NCBI GenBank assembly: GCA_029063275.1
Contig: JAIDOO010000296.1
Location: forward strand, 7,287-18,921
Reading direction: 5' to 3'
From: Clostridia bacterium
Lineage (GTDB): Bacteria; Bacillota; Clostridia; Christensenellales; Borkfalkiaceae
DNA: 11,635 nt
The notes under the pieces were generated by a model that was given only the letters and a program-made list of their open reading frames with translations, was not told the DNA's origin and ran no database searches. Below are positions 1 through 5,862 of this stretch, piece by piece (position 1 is the first letter of the stretch; every line of letters starts with the position of its first letter). Made by a program: the position numbers and the translations under genes.

Positions 1-12
1 CATTAGTATACC

Positions 13-47
13 AAAAAAATGCAACTGTAATTTTACAGTTGCATTTT
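13..47 (-). terminator. Intrinsic terminator of the PadR-DUF1700 operon
   Basis: A perfect stem pairs 16-28 with 35-47, with a six-base A/T loop. Read on the minus strand it is followed by a run of T (A13-A19 on the plus strand). It lies 14 bases past the stop codon of the DUF1700 gene, which is where a factor-independent terminator for that operon should be. Confidence 0.85.
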
Positions 48-60
48 AGCATTTAGTTGT

Positions 61-1203
61 TTAATTGTCAAACGTAACCTCTACCGAACCCATACTTACG
101 CTGACGTCTATTTTTTTGTCCGACTCTACCGTCTGCGAGCTTATGTTGCTCGAACCCATTTCGCAGGAAGCCGTAATGTTGTATTCGCTTTTCGAGCCGG
201 TCATTCTTATTTCCAGCGTGCCCATGCTGACTGTTGCGTTCATGATAGTGCACGTAAGCGATTTTATCACTGTTTCGCCCATGTTTACGTCGCAGGACAA
301 ATCGTTGCAGGTAACTTTTTCGGCATTAAAACTGCCTGCGTCAATCGTGCATTTTAAACTTTCGCAAACTATTGTATCGGCGTCAAAACTGCCCGCTTTA
401 AGATTTACGTTTACGTTATTATAGGTGCCGTTTGCAAGAGTTGCACTGCCAGCTTTTATCTCTGCGGTAACGTCAACTTCTGCGCTATAAGGCAGTTTTA
501 TAACCGCGTCGGGAATATTGTACGAGCCGAAAACAGGCGTGGTGGTTAATCTTGCCGTGTAGGTCAATACGCCGTCGGCTTCCGTTACCGAAGTTTTATA
601 TACGTCCGCTACGGGATATTCTATTAAGATTTTTTCGCCGTCGTAAAATTCGGTTTTAAACGAACCGGCGCTGATATTCAGCTTTAATCCGGTCGCTGTT
701 TCGGTTGCCTCGTAACTGGCGGAATCGAATTTAAAGTTGTTGATTCGCCATGCGGCGCGTATGGGAATTATTATTGCAAAACTTACTATAATAACCGCCG
801 CGCCTATACAAAGCGGTAAAATCCAGTTTAAATTTGATTTTTTCTTCTTAACGGGTGCCGCAGGTACGGGTGCCGCTGTCTGCGGAACGAATACAGGCGT
901 TACCGCCGCAGGTGCGGGAGCAGGTGTAGGAGCAGGAGCGGGTGTGGGTACAGTTTTAGGCGCAGGCGCGGGTTCGTGCGTTGTGCCCGTTTGAATGTTT
1001 TCCGTTCCGTGAGCGTCGGCTAAAATTCTCTGCGCCGCGTCAAAGGGCGCGCCGAACTCTTCAATAATTTCGCTCTCGGAAAATCCCGCCTCGCGTCTGT
1101 CGGCGTAAGCTTCCGCATAGTAATCCAAAACTCTTGCGCGCTCGCTCTCCGAAACGCTTAAAAGGTTGTTCTTCAATTCGTCGCGCCATTCGTTATATTT
1201 CAT
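61..1203 (-). CDS. DUF1700/HAAS-domain membrane protein with C-terminal DUF4097-like beta-repeat domain
   Basis: This 380-residue protein has three parts. Residues 1-65 form a helical DUF1700 (HAAS) domain opening with MKYNEWRDEL and containing the typical FSESEIIEEFGAP segment. Residues 66-118 are a Pro/Ala-rich linker. After a tetra-lysine (119-122) comes one membrane helix (about 126-148), and residues 156-380 form a repetitive DUF4097-type region with recurring AGSF and MGS turns, likely a beta-helix. By the positive-inside rule the HAAS domain would be cytoplasmic and the repeat domain outside. The start is fixed by a strong GGAGG (1210-1214 on the complement) six bases upstream and by ATGA overlap with padR. 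DUF1700 genes commonly follow PadR regulators, so a role in sensing envelope stress and controlling PadR is an inference. Cysteines at 280, 285, 299, 304, 318 and 347 recur with the repeats. Confidence 0.85.
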   Translation of the reverse strand: MKYNEWRDELKNNLLSVSESERARVLDYYAEAYADRREAGFSESEIIEEFGAPFDAAQRILADAHGTENIQTGTTHEPAPAPKTVPTPAPAPTPAPAPAAVTPVFVPQTAAPVPAAPVKKKKSNLNWILPLCIGAAVIIVSFAIIIPIRAAWRINNFKFDSASYEATETATGLKLNISAGSFKTEFYDGEKILIEYPVADVYKTSVTEADGVLTYTARLTTTPVFGSYNIPDAVIKLPYSAEVDVTAEIKAGSATLANGTYNNVNVNLKAGSFDADTIVCESLKCTIDAGSFNAEKVTCNDLSCDVNMGETVIKSLTCTIMNATVSMGTLEIRMTGSKSEYNITASCEMGSSNISSQTVESDKKIDVSVSMGSVEVTFDN

Positions 1204-1511
1204 AACTCTCCTCCGAATAATTTATTATGAATAGTAATAATTTCATGTAAATCGGTTTTGCCCGATAAAAGTTTTTTTCCGCCGTCGGTTGTAATATTGT
1301 AGTACCGCCTCAGCCTGCCGCCGTGTTCCGCGGTGCGCGTGGTAAGAAAACCGCCCGCTTCAAGCCGTTTTAAAATGGGGTACAGCGTACTTTCGGATAT
1401 ATCTATTATACCCTGCAAATCGCTGATAATCTTGTAACCGTAGCTTTCGCTTTTACTAATTGCGTACAGAACGCATACGTCAAGTACGCCTTTTTTCAGT
1501 TGACTGTCCAT
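1200..1511 (-). CDS. PadR-family winged-helix transcriptional regulator
   Basis: A compact 103-residue PadR protein. The segment SESYGYKIISDLQ (about 21-33) is followed by the diagnostic STLYPILKRLEAGGFL (about 41-56), the recognition-helix region, and then the wing RRYYNITTDGGKKL (about 68-81). The length fits subfamily-2 PadR proteins, which have a short C-terminal dimerisation helix. The start at 1511 is supported by a GGAG seven bases upstream. It is the first gene of the operon and overlaps the DUF1700 gene by four bases, so the two are translationally coupled. A palindrome within its own promoter indicates autorepression. The inducing signal is unknown; control by the partner DUF1700 protein is an inference. 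Confidence 0.92.
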   Translation of the reverse strand: MDSQLKKGVLDVCVLYAISKSESYGYKIISDLQGIIDISESTLYPILKRLEAGGFLTTRTAEHGGRLRRYYNITTDGGKKLLSGKTDLHEIITIHNKLFGGEL

Positions 1512-1531
1512 AGAAATACTCCGTTATGTCT

Positions 1532-1554
1532 AATACTATACATTACATAGTATT
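1532..1554. promoter_or_regulatory. 23-bp palindrome, probable PadR operator
   Basis: Eight-base arms AATACTAT (1532-1539) and ATAGTATT (1547-1554) flank a seven-base centre, ACATTAC. The palindrome covers the whole -10 and most of the spacer of the padR promoter. PadR proteins bind A/T-rich dyads of this type, often with ATAC/GTAT-like arms. Binding here would block RNA polymerase. The site is also upstream of the divergent germination operon, so it might affect that as well. Confidence 0.7.
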
Positions 1555-1563
1555 AAATGTCAA
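1535..1563 (-). promoter_or_regulatory. Promoter of the padR-DUF1700 operon
   Basis: On the minus strand there is a perfect -35 TTGACA (1558-1563), a 17-base spacer and a -10 TATAGT (1535-1540). Transcription would start near 1528, leaving a short leader with a GGAG before padR. The near-consensus match suggests a strong sigma-A type promoter that needs a repressor to be controlled. Confidence 0.8.
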
Positions 1564-1583
1564 GTACTTTTGACAAAATTTTT

Positions 1584-1614
1584 TTGAATTTTTTTATTGC
1601 TTTTTACTGATAAT
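1584..1614 (+). promoter_or_regulatory. Possible promoter immediately upstream of gerAA
   Basis: TTGAAT (1584-1589) and GATAAT (1609-1614) are separated by 19 bases, and exactly six bases separate the latter from the ATG at 1621. The spacer is long, so the match is weak. It is listed because the six-base distance to the ATG repeats that seen at trmB, queH and the carbamoyltransferase gene. A forespore (sigma-G) promoter further upstream is an alternative. Confidence 0.3.
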
Positions 1615-1620
1615 GATTTT

Positions 1621-3048
1621 ATGGTAACGTTGGAAAAAAATATTAAAGGTATAAAGGACGTCCTGACTTCGCAGGATATACTCGTTTTCGAGTTTCAGTC
1701 GTCCGAAGGGAAGAGGTTTGCCGCAATTTATGCGGACGGCATAGCCGACAAACAGCTTTTGGGCGAACTGGTAGTTAAGCCTTTAAGGGAAGTTAAAAAA
1801 GACGCTAAGCTTGACGAGGTAAAGATGTTGCTTGCCTCGCCCGAAGTTAAGGATTGCAAAAAAATAAAGGACGGCATTGCGGAGGTTTCGGACGGAAATG
1901 CGGTGTTATTCGTCGACGGAGAAAAGGACTTTTTTATAATAGGTCTTAAAAATCCCCCGGGGCGCTCGGTTGCGGAACCGCCCACGCAGATTACCTTGAA
2001 AGGTCCGCGCGAGGGGTTTACCGAGGATATTAAGGTCAATTTGGGGCTTGTCAGAAAAAGACTTAAAAGCGATAAACTGCATATAAAAATGCTCAAATCG
2101 GGACAGCGGTCGGATACGGCGGTCGCAATGATTTACCTTGACGACGTGGTTCAGAAGGACTTGCCCGAAGACGTTGAAAAGCGCATTTTGAATAACGAAA
2201 TCGATTTAATTCCCGATTCGAGCTATATAGCCCAGTTCATTTCAAAAAAACCGAAGTCGCTTTTTAAACGCAACGGCACCAGCGAAAAACCCGATATTTT
2301 CTGTGCGAAAATATGCGAGGGAAGGGTGGGGCTTATCGTTGACGGCTCGCCCATTGCGCTGACCGTACCATATATTCTTACCGAAGATTTGCAGGCGGCG
2401 GAGGATTATTACGCGGTTTCGTACCGTTCTACGATAATACGAATTCTGCGCGTGCTGTCATTGGTAGTGGGAATGTTTTTGCCCGCTATGTATATTTCGG
2501 CACAGCTTTTTAAAATTCAGCTAATACCCTTTCAGTTGCTGTTGAAAATTTCAAGCTCCATTTCGAGTTTGCCGCTCTCGCCCAGCGTAGAAATGTTTTT
2601 GACACTGTTCGTTCTGGAAGTTTTAAACGAGGCGTCGATACGAATGCCCAAGTACGTCGGTCTTGCGCTGTCGGTAGTGGGCGCGCTGGTTTTGGGCGAT
2701 ACGGCGGTCAAGGCGGGCATAATTTCAACGCCTGCGATAATAATTATCGCATTTTCGGCAATCTGTCTGTACACCACGCCCGATTTGGTTGAAACTACTG
2801 CGACTTTGCGCTGGATACTTTTAATCGTTTCGGGCAGTATCGGTCCGTTCGGCATAGTTCTGTTTACGGCGTTTATTATATGCTATCTCGTAACCGAGCA
2901 GTCTTACGGCGCGCCCCTTCTTGCGCCCTTTGCGCCCGTTGTAAAAAGCGATTTGTACGACAGTATGGTCAAAGCCAATATGAACAAGCTGAACGACCGT
3001 CCGCGGTCGTACGTAACCCGTGATAAAGTGAGGTTTAAGGCAAAATGA
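1621..3048 (+). CDS. gerAA: Spore germinant receptor A subunit (GerA/GerKA family)
   Basis: This 475-residue protein is the A subunit of a GerA-type germinant receptor, which sits in the inner membrane of the spore and helps detect germinants. Residues 1-265 are the soluble region, with the family hallmarks RSVAEP (115-120) and GPREGFTED (128-136) followed by a basic stretch. AEDYY (260-264) precedes the membrane region, with helices from about 274 onward. The conserved RMPKYVGLALSVVGALVLGD segment starts at 341, and YGAPLLAPFAP is at 429-439. I chose ATG 1621 over an in-frame TTG at 1597: neither has a Shine-Dalgarno, and the family usually begins close to the LEKNIKGIKD helix. It overlaps gerAB by four bases. 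The symbol is a family name; the germinant is unknown. Confidence 0.93.
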   Translation: MVTLEKNIKGIKDVLTSQDILVFEFQSSEGKRFAAIYADGIADKQLLGELVVKPLREVKKDAKLDEVKMLLASPEVKDCKKIKDGIAEVSDGNAVLFVDGEKDFFIIGLKNPPGRSVAEPPTQITLKGPREGFTEDIKVNLGLVRKRLKSDKLHIKMLKSGQRSDTAVAMIYLDDVVQKDLPEDVEKRILNNEIDLIPDSSYIAQFISKKPKSLFKRNGTSEKPDIFCAKICEGRVGLIVDGSPIALTVPYILTEDLQAAEDYYAVSYRSTIIRILRVLSLVVGMFLPAMYISAQLFKIQLIPFQLLLKISSSISSLPLSPSVEMFLTLFVLEVLNEASIRMPKYVGLALSVVGALVLGDTAVKAGIISTPAIIIIAFSAICLYTTPDLVETTATLRWILLIVSGSIGPFGIVLFTAFIICYLVTEQSYGAPLLAPFAPVVKSDLYDSMVKANMNKLNDRPRSYVTRDKVRFKAK

Positions 3049-4106
3049 AAATTTGTACCAGACAAATCTGTTTTATAATGCTTGCCTATACGGTGGTTTC
3101 TAAAATTCTCGTTTACCCAACGCTTTTAAGCTCGCTGTGCGGCAGGGATTTGTGGTTTCCCGCTCTCATAAGCTTTGCGGTGCAGGCGATGGTGGTGTGG
3201 GCGGTGAGCTATCTTTGCTCGCGCACCGATAAAACGCTGTTTCAGCTGATAGAGGGAACGCTGGGAAATATTTGCGCAAGGATAATTTACGGCTTGTTCG
3301 GGCTGTTCTTTATTCTGGGCACGCTTATGCCCCTTTCCGAACAGAAGCTGTATGTTCACGCTATATTTTACGATACCGTGCCGTCCCTTCTGGTGTTTTT
3401 GCCATTCTTTTTCTTTTCGGTGTACGCGGCAAGCAAAAAGCTTACCAACATCGGAAGAAGCGCCGATATATGCCTGCCGATATTCGTGCTTTCATTGGTG
3501 TTTATATTTATAATGTCGCTTATGGAAGTGCATTGGGATAATTTTCTGCCCGCTTTAAAAACGCCCGTAAAAACGCTGTTCGGCTCGTCCCTTGCAACGA
3601 CCTATCTGTTTTTCGAGCCCTGCTGGCTTCTGATGTTTATGGGGCACTTTAAATATAAAAAGTGGGACGCGGCAAAAATCACCGCTTCGTATATCGGCGG
3701 CGGGCTTATCGTACTGTTTTTCCTTTTCGTGTTCTACGGTATTTACGGCGAAATCGCGGTATCCAGGCAGTTTGCGGTTTCAAAAATTTCGCTGTTTTTC
3801 CCCGCGATAGATATGCTTGGCAGGATTGATTTGGTTGCGCTGTATATCCTTGAAATCGCTATGCTGTTCGCGCTTGTTCTGAATATCCAGCTTGCGGTGC
3901 ATTGCTTTGTCAAGTGTACCGGTTGGGAAAACAGAAACGCGCTTTCGGTAATAGTTAACGGACTTCTTCTGGCGTTTATAATTATTTTCGACAACAAATA
4001 CAACGATTTGAGTATCGTATTCGGCAAATGGATGTGGATTGTATTCCTGCTGTTTGCAACTGTAATCCCTCTTTTGGGCTGGACTATGAAAAGGAGGGCA
4101 AAATGA
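3045..4106 (+). CDS. gerAB: Spore germinant receptor B subunit (GerAB/GerKB, APC-type transporter fold)
   Basis: A 353-residue, almost entirely hydrophobic protein with about ten predicted membrane helices, near residues 8-28, 36-58, 78-97, 108-127, 140-160, 178-199, 213-233, 266-289, 297-315 and 326-346. Family members have the amino acid/polyamine/cation transporter fold and are thought to bind the germinant. The N-terminal segment with ISARQ-like TRQICFIML and the mid-protein loop EVHWDNFLPAL fit the family. The start overlaps the gerAA stop as ATGA and the stop overlaps the gerAC start in the same way, so the three subunits are translated as a coupled set. The basic C-terminus (MKRRAK) is cytoplasmic by the positive-inside rule. 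Confidence 0.92.
   Translation: MKICTRQICFIMLAYTVVSKILVYPTLLSSLCGRDLWFPALISFAVQAMVVWAVSYLCSRTDKTLFQLIEGTLGNICARIIYGLFGLFFILGTLMPLSEQKLYVHAIFYDTVPSLLVFLPFFFFSVYAASKKLTNIGRSADICLPIFVLSLVFIFIMSLMEVHWDNFLPALKTPVKTLFGSSLATTYLFFEPCWLLMFMGHFKYKKWDAAKITASYIGGGLIVLFFLFVFYGIYGEIAVSRQFAVSKISLFFPAIDMLGRIDLVALYILEIAMLFALVLNIQLAVHCFVKCTGWENRNALSVIVNGLLLAFIIIFDNKYNDLSIVFGKWMWIVFLLFATVIPLLGWTMKRRAK
4092..4097 (+). promoter_or_regulatory. Shine-Dalgarno that fixes the gerAC start
   Basis: A perfect AGGAGG lies five bases upstream of the ATG at 4103, inside the last codons of gerAB. It decides the start against a longer in-frame ATG at 4028 and places the coupled start at the ATGA overlap. Confidence 0.9.
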
Positions 4107-5389
4107 TTAAAAAGCTTTCAGTAATAATTTACTGGGCGATTTTGATTGCCCTTCTGGCGCTGTTTTTTACCAACGATTTCGGACTGACGGATATACGCAA
4201 AACCTCGATAATAGTCGCTGTCGGCGTGGACACGCAGGACGGCGAGGTGCAGGTTACCGCACAGCTTGCGGTACCTCAGCCGTCGGAAAGCGGAAACAAT
4301 ATCCAGTACACGCAGGTTCAGGGTAGCGGACTTACGGTTGCGGACGCGCTGAACGAAATCAACTCTAAAACGGGATTTTATCCAAAGCTTCTTTTCTGCA
4401 AGCTGATTTTAATCGGCGAAGAGTGCCAAAAGGACGAGCTTTTCAAAGTGCTGAGCTGTTTTTACAGACGTAACTATTCCGAGCTGACCGCACTCGTCGC
4501 TATGTGTCAGGGCAGGGCTTCGGATATGCTGGCAATGCCCGCAACCGTCAATCCCGAAACTTCGTCGGCTATTTTGCAGGTGCTTTCGGACGAGCTGGAA
4601 AAGTCGGCTAACGTATCTTATGCAAACCTCAAGGATATAGCAGAGACAAACTATTCAAAGAGCGCGGCTTGCTATATGCCCTATATCGAGGCGAATAAAC
4701 CGGGAACTTCGGAAAGCGGCGGCGGCGACAGTATCGGTGGCGACCCTGCCGGAGGCTCAGGTTCGGGCGGAAGCTCGGGAAGCTCGGGAGGCGGTTCGGG
4801 TGAAAGCTCGGGAGGCGGTTCGGGAGGTTCGCAAAGCGAAGGTTCGGGTTCGGGCAGCAGCGATACGGGCGGCGGACAAGAACAGGTAGAGTTTACCGCA
4901 AGAAGAACGGCGTTTTTTTCAAACGGCAAATTTGCGGGAATTCTTGACGAAACGCAAGCTTTTGCGCTGGATATCTTAAAGAACAGTATCCGCCTCGCGG
5001 TATTGCCCTTCGAGGTTGACGGTATCAACTATACCTTGGGAATGAAAAACGCAAACGGCGGAATTAAGCTCAAAGTAGACAAGGGCGTGCCCCGTCTTAC
5101 GCTTAGTTTTAAGGCAAAGGCGCAAATTCAGGGAAAGAGAATGACCCTCGACCCCCACGACGTGCCCTTTGACGATACCGTAAAGCAAAGCGTATTGGAG
5201 GGCGCGAAAAAAGAAATCGAAAAACGGTTTTCGGACCTTGTGAAAGTCTGCGCGGAAACCGACTGCGACCTTTTGGGCGCGCGCAACCAGTTGTATAAGT
5301 ACAATAACAAATATTTTGACGCATTCAATGAAGATTTGCTTACGAGAATGGAAGTAAAGTACGAAATCGATATCCAAAGCATAAATTAA
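4103..5389 (+). CDS. gerAC: Spore germinant receptor C subunit (Ger(x)C family), non-lipoprotein variant with Gly/Ser linker
   Basis: This 428-residue protein is the third subunit of the receptor. Residues 6-22 form a membrane helix. IRKTSIIVAVGVDTQDG (31-47) matches the segment that in typical GerC proteins directly follows the lipidated CWD motif. The N-terminal domain runs to about 203, a Gly/Ser linker spans about 205-258, and the C-terminal domain (about 262-428) ends with the usual FSDLVKVCAETDCDLLGARN and ALFHK-like regions. GerC proteins are normally lipoproteins, but here there is no cysteine before residue 99, so the protein is probably held by its uncleaved N-terminal helix. It ends the operon, just ahead of a terminator. 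The family call is secure; the anchoring mode is an inference. Confidence 0.9.
   Translation: MIKKLSVIIYWAILIALLALFFTNDFGLTDIRKTSIIVAVGVDTQDGEVQVTAQLAVPQPSESGNNIQYTQVQGSGLTVADALNEINSKTGFYPKLLFCKLILIGEECQKDELFKVLSCFYRRNYSELTALVAMCQGRASDMLAMPATVNPETSSAILQVLSDELEKSANVSYANLKDIAETNYSKSAACYMPYIEANKPGTSESGGGDSIGGDPAGGSGSGGSSGSSGGGSGESSGGGSGGSQSEGSGSGSSDTGGGQEQVEFTARRTAFFSNGKFAGILDETQAFALDILKNSIRLAVLPFEVDGINYTLGMKNANGGIKLKVDKGVPRLTLSFKAKAQIQGKRMTLDPHDVPFDDTVKQSVLEGAKKEIEKRFSDLVKVCAETDCDLLGARNQLYKYNNKYFDAFNEDLLTRMEVKYEIDIQSIN
4715..4876 (+). repeat. Low-complexity Gly/Ser-coding tract in gerAC
   Basis: About 54 codons here are nearly all Gly and Ser. The DNA includes a perfect 20-base direct repeat at 4781-4800 and 4805-4824, a period of 24 bases (eight codons), so length change by slippage or unequal recombination is possible without frameshift. 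The tract lies between the two folded domains of the protein, fitting a flexible linker. Confidence 0.9.
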
Positions 5390-5391
5390 AC

Positions 5392-5426
5392 AAATCCCGC
5401 CTATTAAATTAAGGGCGGGATTTTTA
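5392..5426 (+). terminator. Intrinsic terminator of the ger operon
   Basis: A ten-pair G/C-rich stem (5392-5401 with 5414-5423) is followed by a T-rich tail. It begins three bases after the gerAC stop. Confidence 0.9.
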
Positions 5427-5444
5427 TTATCTTTTAAAAAAAAG

Positions 5445-5474
5445 TTGAAAAATGGGGCGGTTTAATGTTATACT
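5445..5474 (+). promoter_or_regulatory. Promoter of the structured RNA and small ORF
   Basis: There is a -35 TTGAAA (5445-5450), an 18-base spacer, and a -10 TATACT (5469-5474) preceded by TG (extended -10). The predicted start, about 5479-5481, coincides with the first base of a long inverted repeat, which independently supports a transcript starting here. Confidence 0.75.
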
Positions 5475-5479
5475 GTTCG

Positions 5480-5641
5480 TACCACATAAATTGAATAAAA
5501 AGGGAAAAAACCGTGCAAAATGTGAATGGCATTTTGTACCTCTTTTGCGCGGTATTTTTTCACTGTATACGTTCAATTTGTGTGGTAACAAATCGGGGGT
5601 ACAGGTGCAGGTGTGTTCCCGGTTTGGGAACACACTTTTTT
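5480..5641 (+). ncRNA. Candidate structured RNA (leader or sRNA), unknown family
   Basis: The predicted transcript begins with a segment (5480-5496) that pairs with 5571-5587 over 17 positions, two of them G-U. Inside that, 5504-5510 pairs with 5555-5561, 5511-5516 with 5547-5552 (a two-base bulge between these helices), and 5517-5522 with 5530-5535 around a seven-base loop, giving a rod-like hairpin of about 106 nt. A single-stranded stretch (5588-5610) leads into an intrinsic terminator (5611-5641). Open reading frames crossing it have no ribosome-binding site and run through the stems. I do not recognise an Rfam-type signature. It could be a stand-alone sRNA, or a cis-acting leader controlling the ORF at 5658. 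The structure is worked out by eye, not by folding software. Confidence 0.6.
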
Positions 5642-5695
5642 ATTTCAGGAGAATAAATTGCGCAATAAAATTGTTACCACACTTTTAGAACGTAT
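5567..5695 (+). repeat. Interrupted inverted repeat joining the RNA to the ORF start
   Basis: The 12 bases at 5580-5591 are perfectly complementary to 5671-5682, and the eight at 5567-5574 are perfectly complementary to 5688-5695, separated by a five-by-five mismatch. The downstream arm covers codons 5 to 13 of the small ORF. The upstream arm overlaps the strand that also pairs with the RNA's 5' end, so the two pairings exclude each other. Confidence 0.8.
5611..5641 (+). terminator. Intrinsic terminator/attenuator between the structured RNA and the small ORF
   Basis: A perfect ten-pair stem (5611-5620 with 5626-5635), a GGTTT loop and six T residues (5636-5641). It sits only six bases ahead of the Shine-Dalgarno of the downstream ORF, so full-length mRNA needs read-through. 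That is the layout of a transcription attenuator, or of an sRNA with a leaky end. Confidence 0.88.
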
Positions 5696-5795
5696 CTTGG
5701 AGCTCACCGAAGAAAACAGCCTGACTTTAAAGCAGGAGGTTGACGAAAACGGAAAAGTTACCGTAACCATTACGGTAGCGATAAACGAAGACTGA
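5658..5795 (+). CDS. Small protein of unknown function (45 residues, TTG start)
   Basis: An AGGAG at 5647-5651 is six bases upstream of TTG 5658, and the frame runs to a TGA ending at 5795, followed by a strong terminator at 5825. The predicted protein is acidic: an amphipathic helical N-terminal half (residues about 2-22, RNKIVTTLLERILELTEENS) and a beta-prone C-terminal half with alternating VTVTITV. There is no signal peptide or membrane helix, so it should be cytoplasmic. I do not recognise the family. A longer reading frame to 5613 exists, but its upstream part lies inside the terminator hairpin, so it is not used. A perfect 8-base inverted repeat (5759-5766 with 5770-5777) lies in its 3' end. 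The well-placed Shine-Dalgarno and dedicated terminator argue that the gene is real. Confidence 0.6.
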   Translation: MRNKIVTTLLERILELTEENSLTLKQEVDENGKVTVTITVAINED

Positions 5796-5824
5796 CAGCG
5801 GCTGCACCCGCTTAAAAGTTTTAA

Positions 5825-5856
5825 GTCCTGCGGATTTTCCGCAGGACCGTTTTTTT
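5825..5856 (+). terminator. Intrinsic terminator of the small-ORF unit
   Basis: A perfect ten-pair stem (5825-5834 with 5838-5847), a three-base loop, and seven T residues after CG. It lies between convergent genes. On the minus strand the stem is followed by a weaker A/T-rich stretch, so it may also serve the gene ending at 5863. Confidence 0.9.
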
Positions 5857-5862
5857 ACGGCG

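Noticed and set aside
737..994. Gly/Ala-rich frame on the plus strand
   Set aside because: It is the complement of the Pro/Ala linker codons of the DUF1700 gene. It has no ribosome-binding site and would lie entirely inside that gene.
1597..1620. TTG at 1597 as the start of gerAA
   Set aside because: There is no Shine-Dalgarno, and the eight extra residues do not resemble the family N-terminus. ATG 1621 puts the conserved helix close to the start and matches the six-base -10 spacing seen elsewhere.
4028..4102. Upstream in-frame ATG for gerAC
   Set aside because: It would overlap gerAB by 79 bases and add a hydrophilic, cysteine-containing N-terminus before the membrane helix. A perfect AGGAGG and an ATGA overlap mark 4103 as the start.
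5480..5641. Identification as 6S RNA or SRP RNA
   Set aside because: The rod-like shape and length of about 160 nt recall 6S RNA, but the 5' end pairs with an internal segment, not with the 3' end, and no conserved SRP tetraloop motif is seen. Family left open.
5452..5688. Open reading frames on both strands across the structured RNA
   Set aside because: They lack ribosome-binding sites and cross perfect stems and the terminator hairpin. The inverted repeats make mirrored frames open on both strands.
5480..5695. Miniature transposable element (MITE) explanation for the inverted repeats
   Set aside because: There is no target-site duplication, and the arms are differently spaced and coincide with promoter, terminator and ORF signals. 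A degenerate element cannot be wholly excluded.
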